This document shows positions 6,931 through 18,023 of a stretch of 64,000 nucleotides of DNA, one piece after another. The stretch's first letter is position 1, and every line of letters starts with the position of its first letter. This DNA is from Crenobacter luteus (GTDB taxonomy: Bacteria; Pseudomonadota; Gammaproteobacteria; Burkholderiales; Chromobacteriaceae), in the NCBI RefSeq assembly GCF_004345725.1, contig NZ_SLXG01000014.1, forward strand, positions 1 to 64,000. Direction: 5' to 3'. Made by a program: the position numbers and the translations under genes. The notes under the pieces were generated by a model that saw nothing but the letters and a program-made list of their open reading frames with translations, was not told the DNA's origin and did no database searches.

Positions 6931-7674
6931 ATGGATTTTCGCTGGCAGATGATCGTCGAGTATCTGCCCCTGTTCATCGACGGGATCAAGATGACGCTGG
7001 GCATCACCTTGATCGCGATCTTCTTCGGGGTGCTGATCGGCCTTTTCATGGGGGTGGCCAGGTTGGCCGAGGCGCGCCACGGCGCGCTCAAATGGGCGCT
7101 CAAGCTCGGCGTGCGCTGGCCGGCCGGCGCCTACGTCACCTTTTTCCGCGGCACGCCGCTGTTCGTGCAGATTCTGCTGGTCCACTTCGCGCTGATGCCG
7201 ATGCTGGTGCACCCGACCGACGGGCTGTTGATCGACGGCGACTTGGCGCGCGACATCCGCCAGAACTACGGCGCCTTTTTCTCTGGCTTGTTGGCGCTGA
7301 CGCTGAACGCCGGCGCCTACATCACCGAGATCTTCCGCGCCGGCATCCAGTCGATCGACAAGGGCCAGATGGAGGCGGCGCGCTCGCTCGGCCTCTCCTA
7401 CGGCAAGGCGATGCGCTTCGTGGTGATCCCGCAGGCCTTCCGCCGCATGCTGCCACCCCTGGGCAACGAGGCGATCATGCTGCTCAAGGACAGCTCGCTC
7501 GTGTCGGCGATCGGCCTTGCCGAGCTGGCGTTCGCCGCGCGCACCGTCGCCGGCGTCTACTCGCGCTACTGGGAGCCGTACCTGACGATCTCCTTCGTCT
7601 ACCTCGCGCTGACCATTCTGATGGCCTGGGGCATCGCCCACCTCGAGACGCGGCTGAAGATCGCGACGCGCTGA
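6931..7674 (+). CDS. Amino-acid ABC transporter permease (GlnP/HisM family)
   Basis: 247 residues with about five membrane segments (13-37, 70s-90s, 110-130, 180s and 215-235). The cytoplasmic EAA loop EAARSLGLSYGKAMRFVVIP near residue 150 is the contact site for an ATPase. The family forms homo- or heterodimers in the inner membrane with a family-3 binding protein, here the upstream lipoprotein. ATG follows GGGAGGA. No ATP-binding subunit is encoded nearby in the window, so it must come from elsewhere or be shared. One copy of the repeated 10-mer (7062) encodes LAE. Confidence 0.88.
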   Translation: MDFRWQMIVEYLPLFIDGIKMTLGITLIAIFFGVLIGLFMGVARLAEARHGALKWALKLGVRWPAGAYVTFFRGTPLFVQILLVHFALMPMLVHPTDGLLIDGDLARDIRQNYGAFFSGLLALTLNAGAYITEIFRAGIQSIDKGQMEAARSLGLSYGKAMRFVVIPQAFRRMLPPLGNEAIMLLKDSSLVSAIGLAELAFAARTVAGVYSRYWEPYLTISFVYLALTILMAWGIAHLETRLKIATR

Positions 7675-7693
7675 GGTCACGCACTTCGCCGCA

Positions 7694-7718
7694 GCCGGCC
7701 TTCGGGCCGGCTTTTTTC
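7694..7718 (+). terminator. Terminator after the permease gene
   Basis: GCCGGCC (7694-7700), loop TTCG, GGCCGGC (7705-7711), then TTTTTT. Confidence 0.88.
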
Positions 7719-7740
7719 TTGCCGGCCGGCGGGGGCGGGC

Positions 7741-7770
7741 CTGACCGGCAGGGCCGCGCCGTGCTAAGAT
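7741..7770 (+). promoter_or_regulatory. Candidate gyrA promoter
   Basis: CTGACC (7741-7746) and TAAGAT (7765-7770) with an 18-bp spacer. The -10 is preceded by TGC, an extended -10 pattern. The expected transcript start is about 33 nt before the gyrA ATG. Confidence 0.5.
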
Positions 7771-7809
7771 CGCAGGTATTTGCCATCAAGAGCGATTGCC
7801 CATTTACCC

Positions 7810-10391
<2,582 letters not shown>

Positions 10392-10395
<4 letters not shown>

Positions 10396-10865
10396 GCGTG
10401 AACACCCCCGCCAACCGCGAAGTATTCGAGACGCTCGCGGCGGTGTTCGCCAGGCTGCCGCACTGCAAGACGCTCGGCTTCGAATACGTCGGCCTCGACG
10501 GCGTCAAGCCGACGCTGAAGGTCGAATGGCGGCCCGACCTCGTCGGCAATCCGGCGACCGGCGTGGTGCACGGCGGCGTGATCACCTCGCTGGTCGACAC
10601 CACCAGCGCGATCGCGGTCTCCGCAAGGTTGGCCGAGCTCGAGACGATCGCCACGCTCGACTTGCGCATCGACTACCTGAAGGCCGCGACGCCGGGGCGA
10701 GCGATCTTCTGCACCGCCGAATGCTACCGGCTCGCCGGCCAGGTCGGCTTCACGCGCGCCGTCTGCTATCACGACGACGCGAACGATCCGATCGCGCACG
10801 GCGTCGCCACCTTCATGCGCGAATCGACCCCGCTGCCGATCTGGCGCGACGGAGGGACGAAATGA
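10392..10865 (+). CDS. PaaI-family hotdog thioesterase (first of a pair)
   Basis: 157 residues from ATG 10392, overlapping the gyrA stop as ATGA. The hotdog signature [19 protein letters not shown] (near 55-75) contains the HGG turn that positions acyl-CoA and the acidic residue of PaaI-type thioesterases. Such enzymes hydrolyse aromatic or medium acyl-CoA. No signal peptide or membrane segment is seen, so it is cytoplasmic. It is translationally coupled to both neighbours. Physiological substrate unknown. Confidence 0.85.
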
Positions 10866-11308
10866 GCGCCTTCATGGAACGATTGCTCGAGCTGCGCGAT
10901 CAGAAGCGCTACCGGGACATCATCGACGCGATTCCGTACGCGCGGCTGATGGGCGTCGAATTCGCCGAGGACGAGACGGGCGGGCTGCTGTTCTCCTTGC
11001 CGTTCGACGCGAAGAACGTCGGCAACACCGTGCTGCCGGCGCTGCACGGCGGGCTGATCGGCGGCTTCCTCGAGAACGCCGCGCTGATCCACCTGATGTG
11101 GAACCGCGAATCGCTCGAGACGCCGAAGATCGTCGACTTCTCGCTCGACTACCTGCGCTCCGGGCGCGCCCGGACGCTGTACGCCCGCTGCACGATCACC
11201 AAGCAGGGCAAGCGCGTCGCGCACGTGCTGATCGAGGCCTGGCAGGACGAGCCGAGCCGGCCGGTCGCCGTCGCGCGCGCGCACTTCCTTTTGCAAACCG
11301 CTGCCTGA
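10862..11308 (+). CDS. PaaI-family hotdog thioesterase (second of a pair)
   Basis: 148 residues starting at ATG 10862, overlapping the previous stop. The motif PALHGGLIGGFLENAALIH (near 60-78) matches the PaaI hotdog centre, with Glu in place of the first copy's Asp. The two proteins are diverged paralogues and may form a heteromeric double-hotdog enzyme, which is inference from their coupling. The gene ends 19 nt before serC, so the gyrA-thioesterases-serC run is probably one transcript. Confidence 0.83.
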   Translation: MSAFMERLLELRDQKRYRDIIDAIPYARLMGVEFAEDETGGLLFSLPFDAKNVGNTVLPALHGGLIGGFLENAALIHLMWNRESLETPKIVDFSLDYLRSGRARTLYARCTITKQGKRVAHVLIEAWQDEPSRPVAVARAHFLLQTAA

Positions 11309-11327
11309 CACGTTGGAGACAGACAAG

Positions 11328-12410
11328 ATGGCCAAGGTGTACAACTTTTCCGCCGGCCCGGCGGTCCTGCCGCACGAAGTGCTGGCCGAAGCGCAGAGCG
11401 AGATGCTCGACTGGCACGGCTCCGGCATGTGCGTGATGGAAATGAGCCATCGCGGCAAGGAGTTCATGGAGATCATCCACGACGCCGAGCACGACCTGCG
11501 CGAACTCATGGGCATCCCGTCGAACTACAAGGTGCTGTTCCTGCAAGGCGGCGCCAGCCTGCAGTTCGCGATGGTGCCGCTCAACCTGCTGGGCGACAAG
11601 GCCGGCTTCGACCTGGTCGACACCGGCCACTGGTCCAGGCTCGCCGCCAAGGAAGGGCGCCGCTACGGCAAGGTCAACGTCGTCGCCAGCAGCGAAGACC
11701 GCCGCTACAGCTACGTGCCGCGCCAGGACGCATGGCAGTGCGACCCGAACGCCGCCTACCTGCACTACACCTCGAACGAGACCATCGGCGGCCTGCAGTT
11801 CGACTTCGTGCCCGAGGTCGACGTGCCGCTCGTGTGCGACATGTCGTCCGACCTGTTGTCGCGCGAAGTCGACGTATCCAAGTTCGGCCTGATCTACGCC
11901 GGCGCGCAAAAGAACATCGGCCCGTCCGGCCTGACGCTGGTGGTGGTGCGCGAAGACCTGCTCGGCCGCGCGCGCGCCGACCTGCCGACCATGCTCAACT
12001 ACCAGACCCACGCCGACGCCGACTCGATGTACAACACGCCGGCGACCTACCCGATCTACATCGCCGGCCTGGTGTTCAAGTGGATGAAGGAGCAGGGCGG
12101 CGTCAAGGCGATGGCGGCGCGCAACACCGAGAAGGCCGGGCTGCTCTACCACGCGATCGACGCCAGCGACGGCTTCTACACCACCCATATCGAGGCGCCG
12201 TTCCGCTCGCAGATGAACGTGGTGTTCCGCCTGAAGGACGAGGCGCTCGAGGACACCTTCCTGTCCGAGGCGAAAAAGAACGGCCTCGTGCAGCTCAAGG
12301 GTCACCGCGCCGTCGGCGGCATGCGCGCGTCGATCTACAACGCGATGCCGATCGAGGGCGTCAAGCAGCTGGTGCACTTCATGCTCGACTTCGCGCGCCA
12401 GCACGGCTGA
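11328..12410 (+). CDS. serC: Phosphoserine aminotransferase
   Basis: 360 residues, the typical length. It is a PLP enzyme of fold type I converting 3-phosphohydroxypyruvate to phosphoserine, and also serving pyridoxine synthesis. Visible landmarks are YNFSAGPAVLP at the N-terminus, GGASLQF near 78, the PLP-lysine segment AGAQKNIGPSG near 193-203 and GGMRASIYNAMP near 330. ATG 11328 is chosen because the family begins just before YNFSAGPA; an ATG 15 nt upstream lacks that fit. pheA follows after a terminator. Confidence 0.97.
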   Translation: MAKVYNFSAGPAVLPHEVLAEAQSEMLDWHGSGMCVMEMSHRGKEFMEIIHDAEHDLRELMGIPSNYKVLFLQGGASLQFAMVPLNLLGDKAGFDLVDTGHWSRLAAKEGRRYGKVNVVASSEDRRYSYVPRQDAWQCDPNAAYLHYTSNETIGGLQFDFVPEVDVPLVCDMSSDLLSREVDVSKFGLIYAGAQKNIGPSGLTLVVVREDLLGRARADLPTMLNYQTHADADSMYNTPATYPIYIAGLVFKWMKEQGGVKAMAARNTEKAGLLYHAIDASDGFYTTHIEAPFRSQMNVVFRLKDEALEDTFLSEAKKNGLVQLKGHRAVGGMRASIYNAMPIEGVKQLVHFMLDFARQHG

Positions 12411-12428
12411 GCCCGCGGCAAGGGGCGG

Positions 12429-12438
12429 CTCGGCCAAC
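12429..12438 (+). repeat. Intergenic copy of the CTCGGCCAAC word after serC
   Basis: CTCGGCCAACCTTGCG, carrying the extended 3' CTT, lies 18 nt after the serC stop and just before the terminator hairpin. Confidence 0.9.
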
Positions 12439-12444
12439 CTTGCG

Positions 12445-12474
12445 AACCCGCCGGCATGCCGGCGGGTTTTTTTG
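12445..12474 (+). terminator. serC terminator
   Basis: AACCCGCCGGC (12445-12455) pairs with GCCGGCGGGTT (12458-12468), followed by a T-run through 12473. The 12475-12659 interval beyond holds no gene I can support. Confidence 0.9.
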
Positions 12475-12659
12475 TCGCCCGCGGGACGATCCGGGCGCAA
12501 ACTGGCTGCCGCGCGTTCAGGCGCAGGGGGCGTCGTCCTCGTGCCGCCCGCGAGCGCGCCGGCACCGGGAATTTCTCGCGACACGCCTTGCGACGACCGG
12601 CCATCTCGCGGAAACTTAGTCGATTGCCAAGGCCACCTGCCATTTGAAAGACTGAGAAC

Positions 12660-13733
12660 GTGTCGGAAGAACTGCTAAAACAACATCGGGACGCCATCGA
12701 CAGCATCGACGCCCAGGTTCTGAAACTGCTCAACGAGCGCGCCGAGCACGCGCGCACCATCGGCGAGATCAAGGGGAGCGGTGTCGTCTACCGTCCCGAG
12801 CGCGAGGCGCAGGTCCTGCGCCGCATCAAGGACATCAACCCGGGTCCCTTGCCGGGCGAATCGGTCGCGCGGCTGTTCCGCGAGATCATGTCCGAGTGTC
12901 TGGCGCTCGAACGGCCGCTGTCCATCGCCTTCCTCGGCCCCGAGGGCACCTTCACCCAGCAGGCGGCGGTCAAGCACTTCGGCCACGCCGCGCATACCGT
13001 CGCCTGCGCGTCGATCGACGAGGTGTTCCGCCTGGTCGAATCGCGCCAGCTCGACTACGCCGTCGTGCCGGTCGAGAACTCGACCGAGGGCGCGGTCGGC
13101 CGCACGCTCGACCTCTTGGTCAACACCCCGCTGAAGATCTGCGGCGAGGTGGTGCTGCGCATCCACCACCACCTGCTGCGCAAGACGCCGGACTTCGACG
13201 GCGTCCGCCGCGTCTACTCGCACGCGCAGTCGCTCGCGCAGTGTCACGAATGGCTGAACAAGAACCTGCCGGCCGACGTCGAGCGCGTGTCGGTGGCGAG
13301 CAACGCCGAAGCGGCGCGGCTGGCCAGCGAGGACGACAGCTTCGCCGCGATCGCCGGCCAGTCGGCCGCCGAGCGCTACAGCCTCGTCAAGCTGGCCGAG
13401 AACATCGAGGACGAGCCGAACAACACCACGCGCTTTCTGGTGCTCGGCCACCAGGACGTCGCGCCCAGCGGCCAGGACAAGACCTCGATCGTCGTCTCGG
13501 CGCCCAACCGCCCGGGCGCGGTGCACTCGCTTCTGGCGCCGATGGCCGAGAACGGCGTATCGATGACCAAGTTCGAATCGCGCCCGTCGCGCGCCGGCCT
13601 GTGGGACTACGTGTTCTTCATCGACCTCGAGGGCCATCACGGCGACGCAGCGCTGCAGCAGGCGCTCGACGGCCTCGCGGCGCGCGCCGCCTACGTCAAG
13701 GTGCTCGGCTCCTACCCGGTGGCGGTGCTCTGA
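12660..13733 (+). CDS. pheA: Bifunctional chorismate mutase / prephenate dehydratase
   Basis: 357 residues from a GTG start. Residues 1-85 are an AroQ chorismate mutase helix bundle (IDSIDAQVLKLLNERAEHA, then REAQVLRRI). Residues 90-270 are the prephenate dehydratase, opening IAFLGPEGTFTQQAA and ending with the catalytic NTTRFLVLG. Residues 280-357 are an ACT domain with FESRPSRAG, the phenylalanine-binding feedback site. The enzyme makes phenylpyruvate from chorismate. An upstream ATG was not found in a suitable place. It follows the serC terminator and needs its own promoter. Confidence 0.96.
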   Translation: MSEELLKQHRDAIDSIDAQVLKLLNERAEHARTIGEIKGSGVVYRPEREAQVLRRIKDINPGPLPGESVARLFREIMSECLALERPLSIAFLGPEGTFTQQAAVKHFGHAAHTVACASIDEVFRLVESRQLDYAVVPVENSTEGAVGRTLDLLVNTPLKICGEVVLRIHHHLLRKTPDFDGVRRVYSHAQSLAQCHEWLNKNLPADVERVSVASNAEAARLASEDDSFAAIAGQSAAERYSLVKLAENIEDEPNNTTRFLVLGHQDVAPSGQDKTSIVVSAPNRPGAVHSLLAPMAENGVSMTKFESRPSRAGLWDYVFFIDLEGHHGDAALQQALDGLAARAAYVKVLGSYPVAVL

Positions 13734-13797
13734 CCCGGCGCGGCTCCGCTCGATCGCGCCGGCGGGGGCTTTCCGCGCCGGCGGCACAAACAGCTTT

Positions 13798-14397
13798 ATG
13801 GGAAACAGGATGGAACTGGAATCGATCTGCGTCTTCTGCGGCGCCAATCCGGGCGTGCGCCCCGAATACCGCGCCGCCGCCGAGGCCTTCGGCCGGCGCG
13901 TCGCCGACGAGGGGCTGACGCTGGTCTACGGCGGCGGCAACGTCGGCCTGATGGGCGCGGTCGCCGACGCGGCGCTAGCCGCCGGCGGGCGCGTCAAGGG
14001 CGTCATCCCCGGCTTTCTGAAGGACAAGGAAGTCGCGCACGGCGGACTGAGCGAGCTGATCGTCACCGAGTCGATGCACCAGCGCAAGGCGCAGATGGCC
14101 GCGCATTCGGACGCTTTCGTCGCGCTGCCGGGCGGCTTCGGCACCTTCGAGGAGCTGTTCGAGATGGTCACCTGGTCGCAGCTGCACCTGCACAAGAAGC
14201 CGGTCGCGCTGTTGAACCTCAACGGCTTCTACGACCCCTTGATGGCGCTGATCGACAAGGGCATCACCGAGGGCTTCATCCGCGAGGACAACCGCGGCCT
14301 CGTCACCGCCCACCCGGACATCGACGACCTGTTCGCGGCCCTGCGCACCTACCACCATCGCGCGGCCGACCGCTGGCTGCCGACGGTCGCGGGCTAG
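13798..14397 (+). CDS. LOG-family (TIGR00730) nucleoside monophosphate phosphoribohydrolase
   Basis: 199 residues from ATG 13798, with an alternative ATG at 13810. The signature PGGFGTFEELFE near residue 108 and the nucleotide-binding YGGGNVGLMG near 44 define the LOG/YgdH-like family, which cleaves ribose 5-phosphate from nucleoside monophosphates such as AMP or cytokinin nucleotides. It is cytoplasmic, and bacterial roles are poorly defined. It lies 64 nt after pheA with no clear terminator between, so may be co-transcribed. Neither start has a strong ribosome site. Confidence 0.9.
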   Translation: MGNRMELESICVFCGANPGVRPEYRAAAEAFGRRVADEGLTLVYGGGNVGLMGAVADAALAAGGRVKGVIPGFLKDKEVAHGGLSELIVTESMHQRKAQMAAHSDAFVALPGGFGTFEELFEMVTWSQLHLHKKPVALLNLNGFYDPLMALIDKGITEGFIREDNRGLVTAHPDIDDLFAALRTYHHRAADRWLPTVAG

Positions 14398-14489
14398 CGC
14401 GCCGGCCAAGTCGGGCGGCGGCTTCGCCGTGACCGTCGCCCGCATCAAGCGTGGCCCACCTTTTTCTTCACCCCAAGAAGGAGAACCCC

Positions 14490-15173
14490 ATGTCCGAACA
14501 ATCCGTCGCCGTGGTGCTGTCCGGCTGCGGCGTGGTCGACGGCGCCGAGATCACCGAGGCGGTCGGCCTCTTGATCGCGCTGTCCCAGGCCGGCATTCCC
14601 TACGTCTGCTATGCGCCCGACCGGCCGCAGATGCACGTGTTCGACCACGCCAAGGGCGAGGACGGGGACGGGGCGCGCAACATCCTGACCGAGTCGGCGC
14701 GCATCGCGCGCGGCAAGATCGCGCCGCTGTCGCGGCTCAAGGCGTCCGAGCACGCGGCGGTGCTGTTCCCCGGCGGTTTCGGCGCGGCCAAGAACCTTTC
14801 CACCTTCGCGACCGACGGCCGCGACGCACGCCTCTACGACGACGTGCGCACCGTCGCGCTCGACTTCATCCTCGAGCAGAAACCGCTGCTCGCGCTGTGC
14901 GCGGCGCCGCTGGTGCTGGCGCTGGCCGCGCGCGACGCCGGTATCCAGGGCGCGAAGCTGACCGTCGGCACGCACGCCGAGGGCGCGGCGCTGGTCGAGG
15001 CGCTGGAGGCCTGGGGCCAGACCCACGTCGAGACGCCGGTCGACGCCGCCTGCGTCGACGAGGCGCACCGTTTCGTCACCGCGCCGGCCTATATGTACGG
15101 CGCGGCCACCCCGGCCGAGGTATTCGCCTCGTGCCAGGCGGCCGTCGCGGCGCTCAAGCCGCTGCTGCACTGA
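14490..15173 (+). CDS. elbB: ElbB-type DJ-1/PfpI family glyoxalase
   Basis: 227 residues from ATG 14490, which has AAGGAG 7 nt upstream; an in-frame ATG further up is not supported. It opens VVLSGCGVVDGAEITEA and has LFPGGFGAAKNLSTFA near 88 and ALCAAPLVLALA near 133, the nucleophile-elbow cysteine of the ElbB (isoprenoid biosynthesis-associated glyoxalase) branch. ElbB proteins convert glyoxal to glycolate. The isoprenoid connection in the name is historical and weak. Confidence 0.92.
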   Translation: MSEQSVAVVLSGCGVVDGAEITEAVGLLIALSQAGIPYVCYAPDRPQMHVFDHAKGEDGDGARNILTESARIARGKIAPLSRLKASEHAAVLFPGGFGAAKNLSTFATDGRDARLYDDVRTVALDFILEQKPLLALCAAPLVLALAARDAGIQGAKLTVGTHAEGAALVEALEAWGQTHVETPVDAACVDEAHRFVTAPAYMYGAATPAEVFASCQAAVAALKPLLH

Positions 15174-15215
15174 GCCGCCGGTCCGTTCAACCCGGGTGCG
15201 CAAAGGAGAAGAACC

Positions 15216-15674
15216 ATGGCCGAGGAAGTGATCAGGCTGACGCTGACGCAGCGTCAGGACTACCAGTTCGACACCCGCTTCGACGGCGGCCAGTCGCTGG
15301 TCGCCGACGAGCCGCCGCCGCTGGGCGGCGGGGCAGGGCCGGCGCCGACGCAGCTGCTGCTCGCGTCGGTGGCCAACTGCCTGACGGCGAGCCTGCTGTT
15401 CGCGCTGCGCAAGTACCGCGAACCGGACGCACCGCTGTCGACCGCGGCCGAGTGCGAGGTCGACCGCAACGAGCGGGGCCGCCTGCGCGTGACCGGCATC
15501 GCCGTCACGCTGCGGCTCGGCCTGCCGGCGCACGCCTACGGCAAGCTCGACCGCATCCTGGCCAGCTTCGAAGATTTCTGCACCGTCACGCAGAGCGTCG
15601 CCGCCGCGATCCCGACCCGGGTGACGGTGGTCGATTCGCTCGGCGCCGTCGTGAAGGTCCCCGAGACGGTCTGA
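15216..15674 (+). CDS. OsmC/Ohr-family peroxiredoxin-like protein
   Basis: 152 residues with an AAGGAG ribosome site. The two family cysteines are visible: SVANCLTASL near residue 53 and DFCTVTQSV near 122. These reduce organic hydroperoxides in OsmC/Ohr proteins. The spacing and the Pro-rich APTQLLLASV segment fit the YhfA-type OsmC group rather than classic Ohr. Cytoplasmic. It lies 42 nt after elbB, suggesting one detoxification transcript, and ends at a strong terminator built from two copies of the repeated word. Confidence 0.88.
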   Translation: MAEEVIRLTLTQRQDYQFDTRFDGGQSLVADEPPPLGGGAGPAPTQLLLASVANCLTASLLFALRKYREPDAPLSTAAECEVDRNERGRLRVTGIAVTLRLGLPAHAYGKLDRILASFEDFCTVTQSVAAAIPTRVTVVDSLGAVVKVPETV

Positions 15675-15693
15675 GCGGCCGGCGGCGTCAAGT

Positions 15694-15735
15694 AAAAAGC
15701 TCGGCCAACCTTGCGAGGGTTGGCCGAGCTTTTTC
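15694..15735. terminator. Bidirectional terminator made of two inverted CTCGGCCAAC words
   Basis: A perfect 17-bp stem: AAAAAGCTCGGCCAACC (15694-15710) with GGTTGGCCGAGCTTTTT (15718-15734), loop TTGCGAG. It has A/T runs on both sides and lies between two converging genes (OsmC and DUF484). The stem core is an exact inverted pair of the window-wide 10-mer. Confidence 0.95.
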
Positions 15736-15750
15736 GTGACCGGACGCCGT

Positions 15751-16401
15751 TCAGCGCGCGTCGCGTTCGAGCACGCGCAACAGCGCGGCCGAGACCATCT
15801 CGCCGATCTGCGCGAGGTACTGGGTGTGCATCGCGCGGGTGAACCGGTCGGCGTCGCCGCTGGCGAGCACCAGCAGGCCGAAGGGTTCGCGGCCCGGCGC
15901 GCGCAGCGGCAGCTGGGCGAACGATTCGAGCACCGGCTGCGCCGGGAACCAGCCGATCACCTCGTCGCTGGCGTAGGGGCCGCAATAGGGCGCCGACAGA
16001 TTGCGCGCGTGCTGGCGGGTCGCCTCGCGCGTGCAGCACAGCGCGGGGAGGGCGGCTGCGGCCGGGTGCCACAGCCGCAGCGCGACGCGGTCGAGTCCGA
16101 AGGCGTCGGCGAAGGTCGACGTCAGCGCCTCGACCAGCGCCGACGGCTCGTCCTCGGCCAACAGCGCCAGCGTCAGCCGGTGCAGGCGGCCGAGCGTGCG
16201 GTCGTTCGCCTCGCCGTGCGCGAGCAGTTGCGCGAGCCGGCCCTCAAGCTGGCGCGTCTTGTCGCGCAGCTCGAGCAGCTGCCGCTCGGCCAACGGTACG
16301 ACGACCCGCTCGGCGGCCGGCCTGAGGCCGAAACGCGCCGCATGCGCCTGCAGGAAGGCCGGATCGGCCTCGAGAAACGCCAACACCTCGTCGCTATGCA
16401 T
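15751..16401 (-). CDS. DUF484 family protein (GAF-like)
   Basis: 216 residues from ATG 16401; the frame is open upstream only because it shadows dapF. The family is recognised by its N-terminus (VLAFLEADPAFLQAHA), a coiled-coil with RQLLELRDKTRQLEGRL near 40-57, and a C-terminal GAF-like domain ending GEMVSAALLRVL. It is commonly the gene next to dapF and a Xer recombinase in Proteobacteria; here dapF is adjacent but xerC is not in the window on this side. Function unknown. Two repeat copies (16153, 16285) each encode LAE. Confidence 0.88.
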   Translation of the reverse strand: MHSDEVLAFLEADPAFLQAHAARFGLRPAAERVVVPLAERQLLELRDKTRQLEGRLAQLLAHGEANDRTLGRLHRLTLALLAEDEPSALVEALTSTFADAFGLDRVALRLWHPAAAALPALCCTREATRQHARNLSAPYCGPYASDEVIGWFPAQPVLESFAQLPLRAPGREPFGLLVLASGDADRFTRAMHTQYLAQIGEMVSAALLRVLERDAR

Positions 16402-16433
16402 CGTCACCCCGCTTTGCGCTGAGCCGCGCCCGT

Positions 16434-17264
16434 TCAGAACTCGACTTCGCCGGAGAACACCGTCACCGCCGGACCGGTCATGTAGACCGGCTGGCCGGGG
16501 CCGGCCCAGGAAATGCTCAGGTCGCCGCCGCGCGTGTGGACCTTGACCGTCTCGTCCAGCAGGCCGCGGCGGATGCCGGCGACCACCGCCGCGCAGGCGC
16601 CGGTGCCGCAGGCCAGCGTCTCGCCGGCGCCGCGCTCGAACACGCGCAGGCGGATCTCGTCGCGCGCGACGACCTGCATGAAGCCGGCGTTGACGCGCTC
16701 GGGAAAGCGCGGGTGCGACTCGATCGCCGCGCCGACCGCGCCGACCGGCGCGGCGTCGACGTCGTCGACCACCTGGACCGCGTGCGGATTGCCCATCGAC
16801 ACCACGCTGATCTGCCAGGTGCCGCCGGCCGCCTCGAGCGGGTAGCTCACCGCCTCGGCGTCGGCGACGAAGGGAATCTCGGCCGGCGCCAGGCGCGGCA
16901 CGCCCATATCGACCTTCACGCTGCCGTCGGCCTCCAGCTGCGGCACGATCACGCCGCGCGCCGTCTCGACGCGGATCGCCGGCTTGTTGGTCAGCCGCTG
17001 CTCGGTGACGAAGCGCGCGAAGCAGCGCGCGCCGTTGCCGCACTGCTCGACCTCGCCGCCGTCGTTGTTGAAGATGCGGTAGCGGAAGTCGTTGTCGGCG
17101 TCACGCGGCGCCTCGACCAGCAACAACTGGTCGAAGCCGATACCGAAGTGCCGGTCGCCCAGCTCGCGGATGCGCTCGGGGCTAAGGGTCACGGTCTGGC
17201 GCACGCCGTCGATCACGACGAAGTCGTTGCCGAGGCCGTGCATCTTGCTGAATTTGAGTTTCAT
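16434..17264 (-). CDS. dapF: Diaminopimelate epimerase
   Basis: 276 residues, usual length. It interconverts LL- and meso-diaminopimelate for lysine and peptidoglycan. The catalytic cysteine pair is present: [11 protein letters not shown] near residue 73 and [12 protein letters not shown] near 220, in a PLP-independent two-fold symmetric enzyme. It opens [15 protein letters not shown], confirming the start. DUF484 follows 32 nt downstream in the same direction. Confidence 0.97.
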   Translation of the reverse strand: MKLKFSKMHGLGNDFVVIDGVRQTVTLSPERIRELGDRHFGIGFDQLLLVEAPRDADNDFRYRIFNNDGGEVEQCGNGARCFARFVTEQRLTNKPAIRVETARGVIVPQLEADGSVKVDMGVPRLAPAEIPFVADAEAVSYPLEAAGGTWQISVVSMGNPHAVQVVDDVDAAPVGAVGAAIESHPRFPERVNAGFMQVVARDEIRLRVFERGAGETLACGTGACAAVVAGIRRGLLDETVKVHTRGGDLSISWAGPGQPVYMTGPAVTVFSGEVEF

Positions 17265-17336
17265 GCTGTGCTTGTGAAGGGGGAATCGCGGATCGGCATC
17301 ATATTAACACCCCGCATACTGCCGTCATCCGGAAAA

Positions 17337-17366
17337 TTGACACCCTTACTGATCGATAAGTAAAGT
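17337..17366 (+). promoter_or_regulatory. Candidate promoter and operator of the TetR operon
   Basis: TTGACA (17337-17342) and TAAAGT (17361-17366) are 18 bp apart. Inside lies an inverted repeat TTACT (17346-17350) / AGTAA (17359-17363), a plausible self-operator for the TetR protein just downstream. The predicted start of transcription falls almost on the ATG at 17373, so the mRNA may have little or no leader. Confidence 0.5.
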
Positions 17367-17372
17367 GAAGTC

Positions 17373-17969
17373 ATGACGACGATGCAGACAGCCCCCGCCG
17401 CGCGCGACGACACCCGCGGCAAGATTCTCGACCTCGCCGAGCTGCTGTGGCTCGGACGCGGCTTCAACGGCTTCAGCTACCAGCACATCAGCCGCGAGCT
17501 CGGCGTGAAAAACGCCGCGATCCACTACCACTTCCCGCACAAGGTCGACCTCGGCGTCGAGCTGGTACGCCGCTACCGCCGGCGACTGGCGCGCTACATC
17601 GAGGCGGCGGCCGAGCTCGACGCGCGCGGCCAACTCGAGCGCTTCATCGCGCTGTCCGACGCCTACTATCGGAACGAACAGCAGATCTGCCCGTCGGGCA
17701 GCCTGTCGGCCGAGTTCCACACGCTGCCGGACGCGCTGAAGGCCGAGGCGGCGCTGTTCGTCGCCGAGATGCGCGCCTGGGCGCTGGCCCTTGTGCGGCG
17801 CGGGCGCGAGGAGGGCGCTTTCGCGCCGTCCTCGTCCGACGCGGAGGCCGCCGATCTGCTCTACGCGTCGCTGCAGGGCGCGCTGCAACTGGCGCGCATG
17901 GCGCCGGACCTGCTGCCCCAGGTCAAGTCGGCGCTGCGCGCGCAGCTGGGCATTCCCCCGGGCGCCTGA
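17373..17969 (+). CDS. TetR/AcrR-family transcriptional repressor
   Basis: 198 residues. An N-terminal helix-turn-helix (KILDLAELLWLGRGFNGFSY then HISRELGVKNAAIHYHFPHK) is followed by a ligand-binding helical domain. The subfamily often controls acyl-CoA or solvent-related genes. It heads an operon with a DUF4442 hotdog gene 54 nt downstream and a crotonase-family gene, so an acyl-CoA inducer is inferred. Confidence 0.9.
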   Translation: MTTMQTAPAARDDTRGKILDLAELLWLGRGFNGFSYQHISRELGVKNAAIHYHFPHKVDLGVELVRRYRRRLARYIEAAAELDARGQLERFIALSDAYYRNEQQICPSGSLSAEFHTLPDALKAEAALFVAEMRAWALALVRRGREEGAFAPSSSDAEAADLLYASLQGALQLARMAPDLLPQVKSALRAQLGIPPGA

Positions 17970-18023
17970 AACGCCCTCCCGAAAAAAACCGACAAGAAAA
18001 ACACCGTCCACACGAGGATATCC

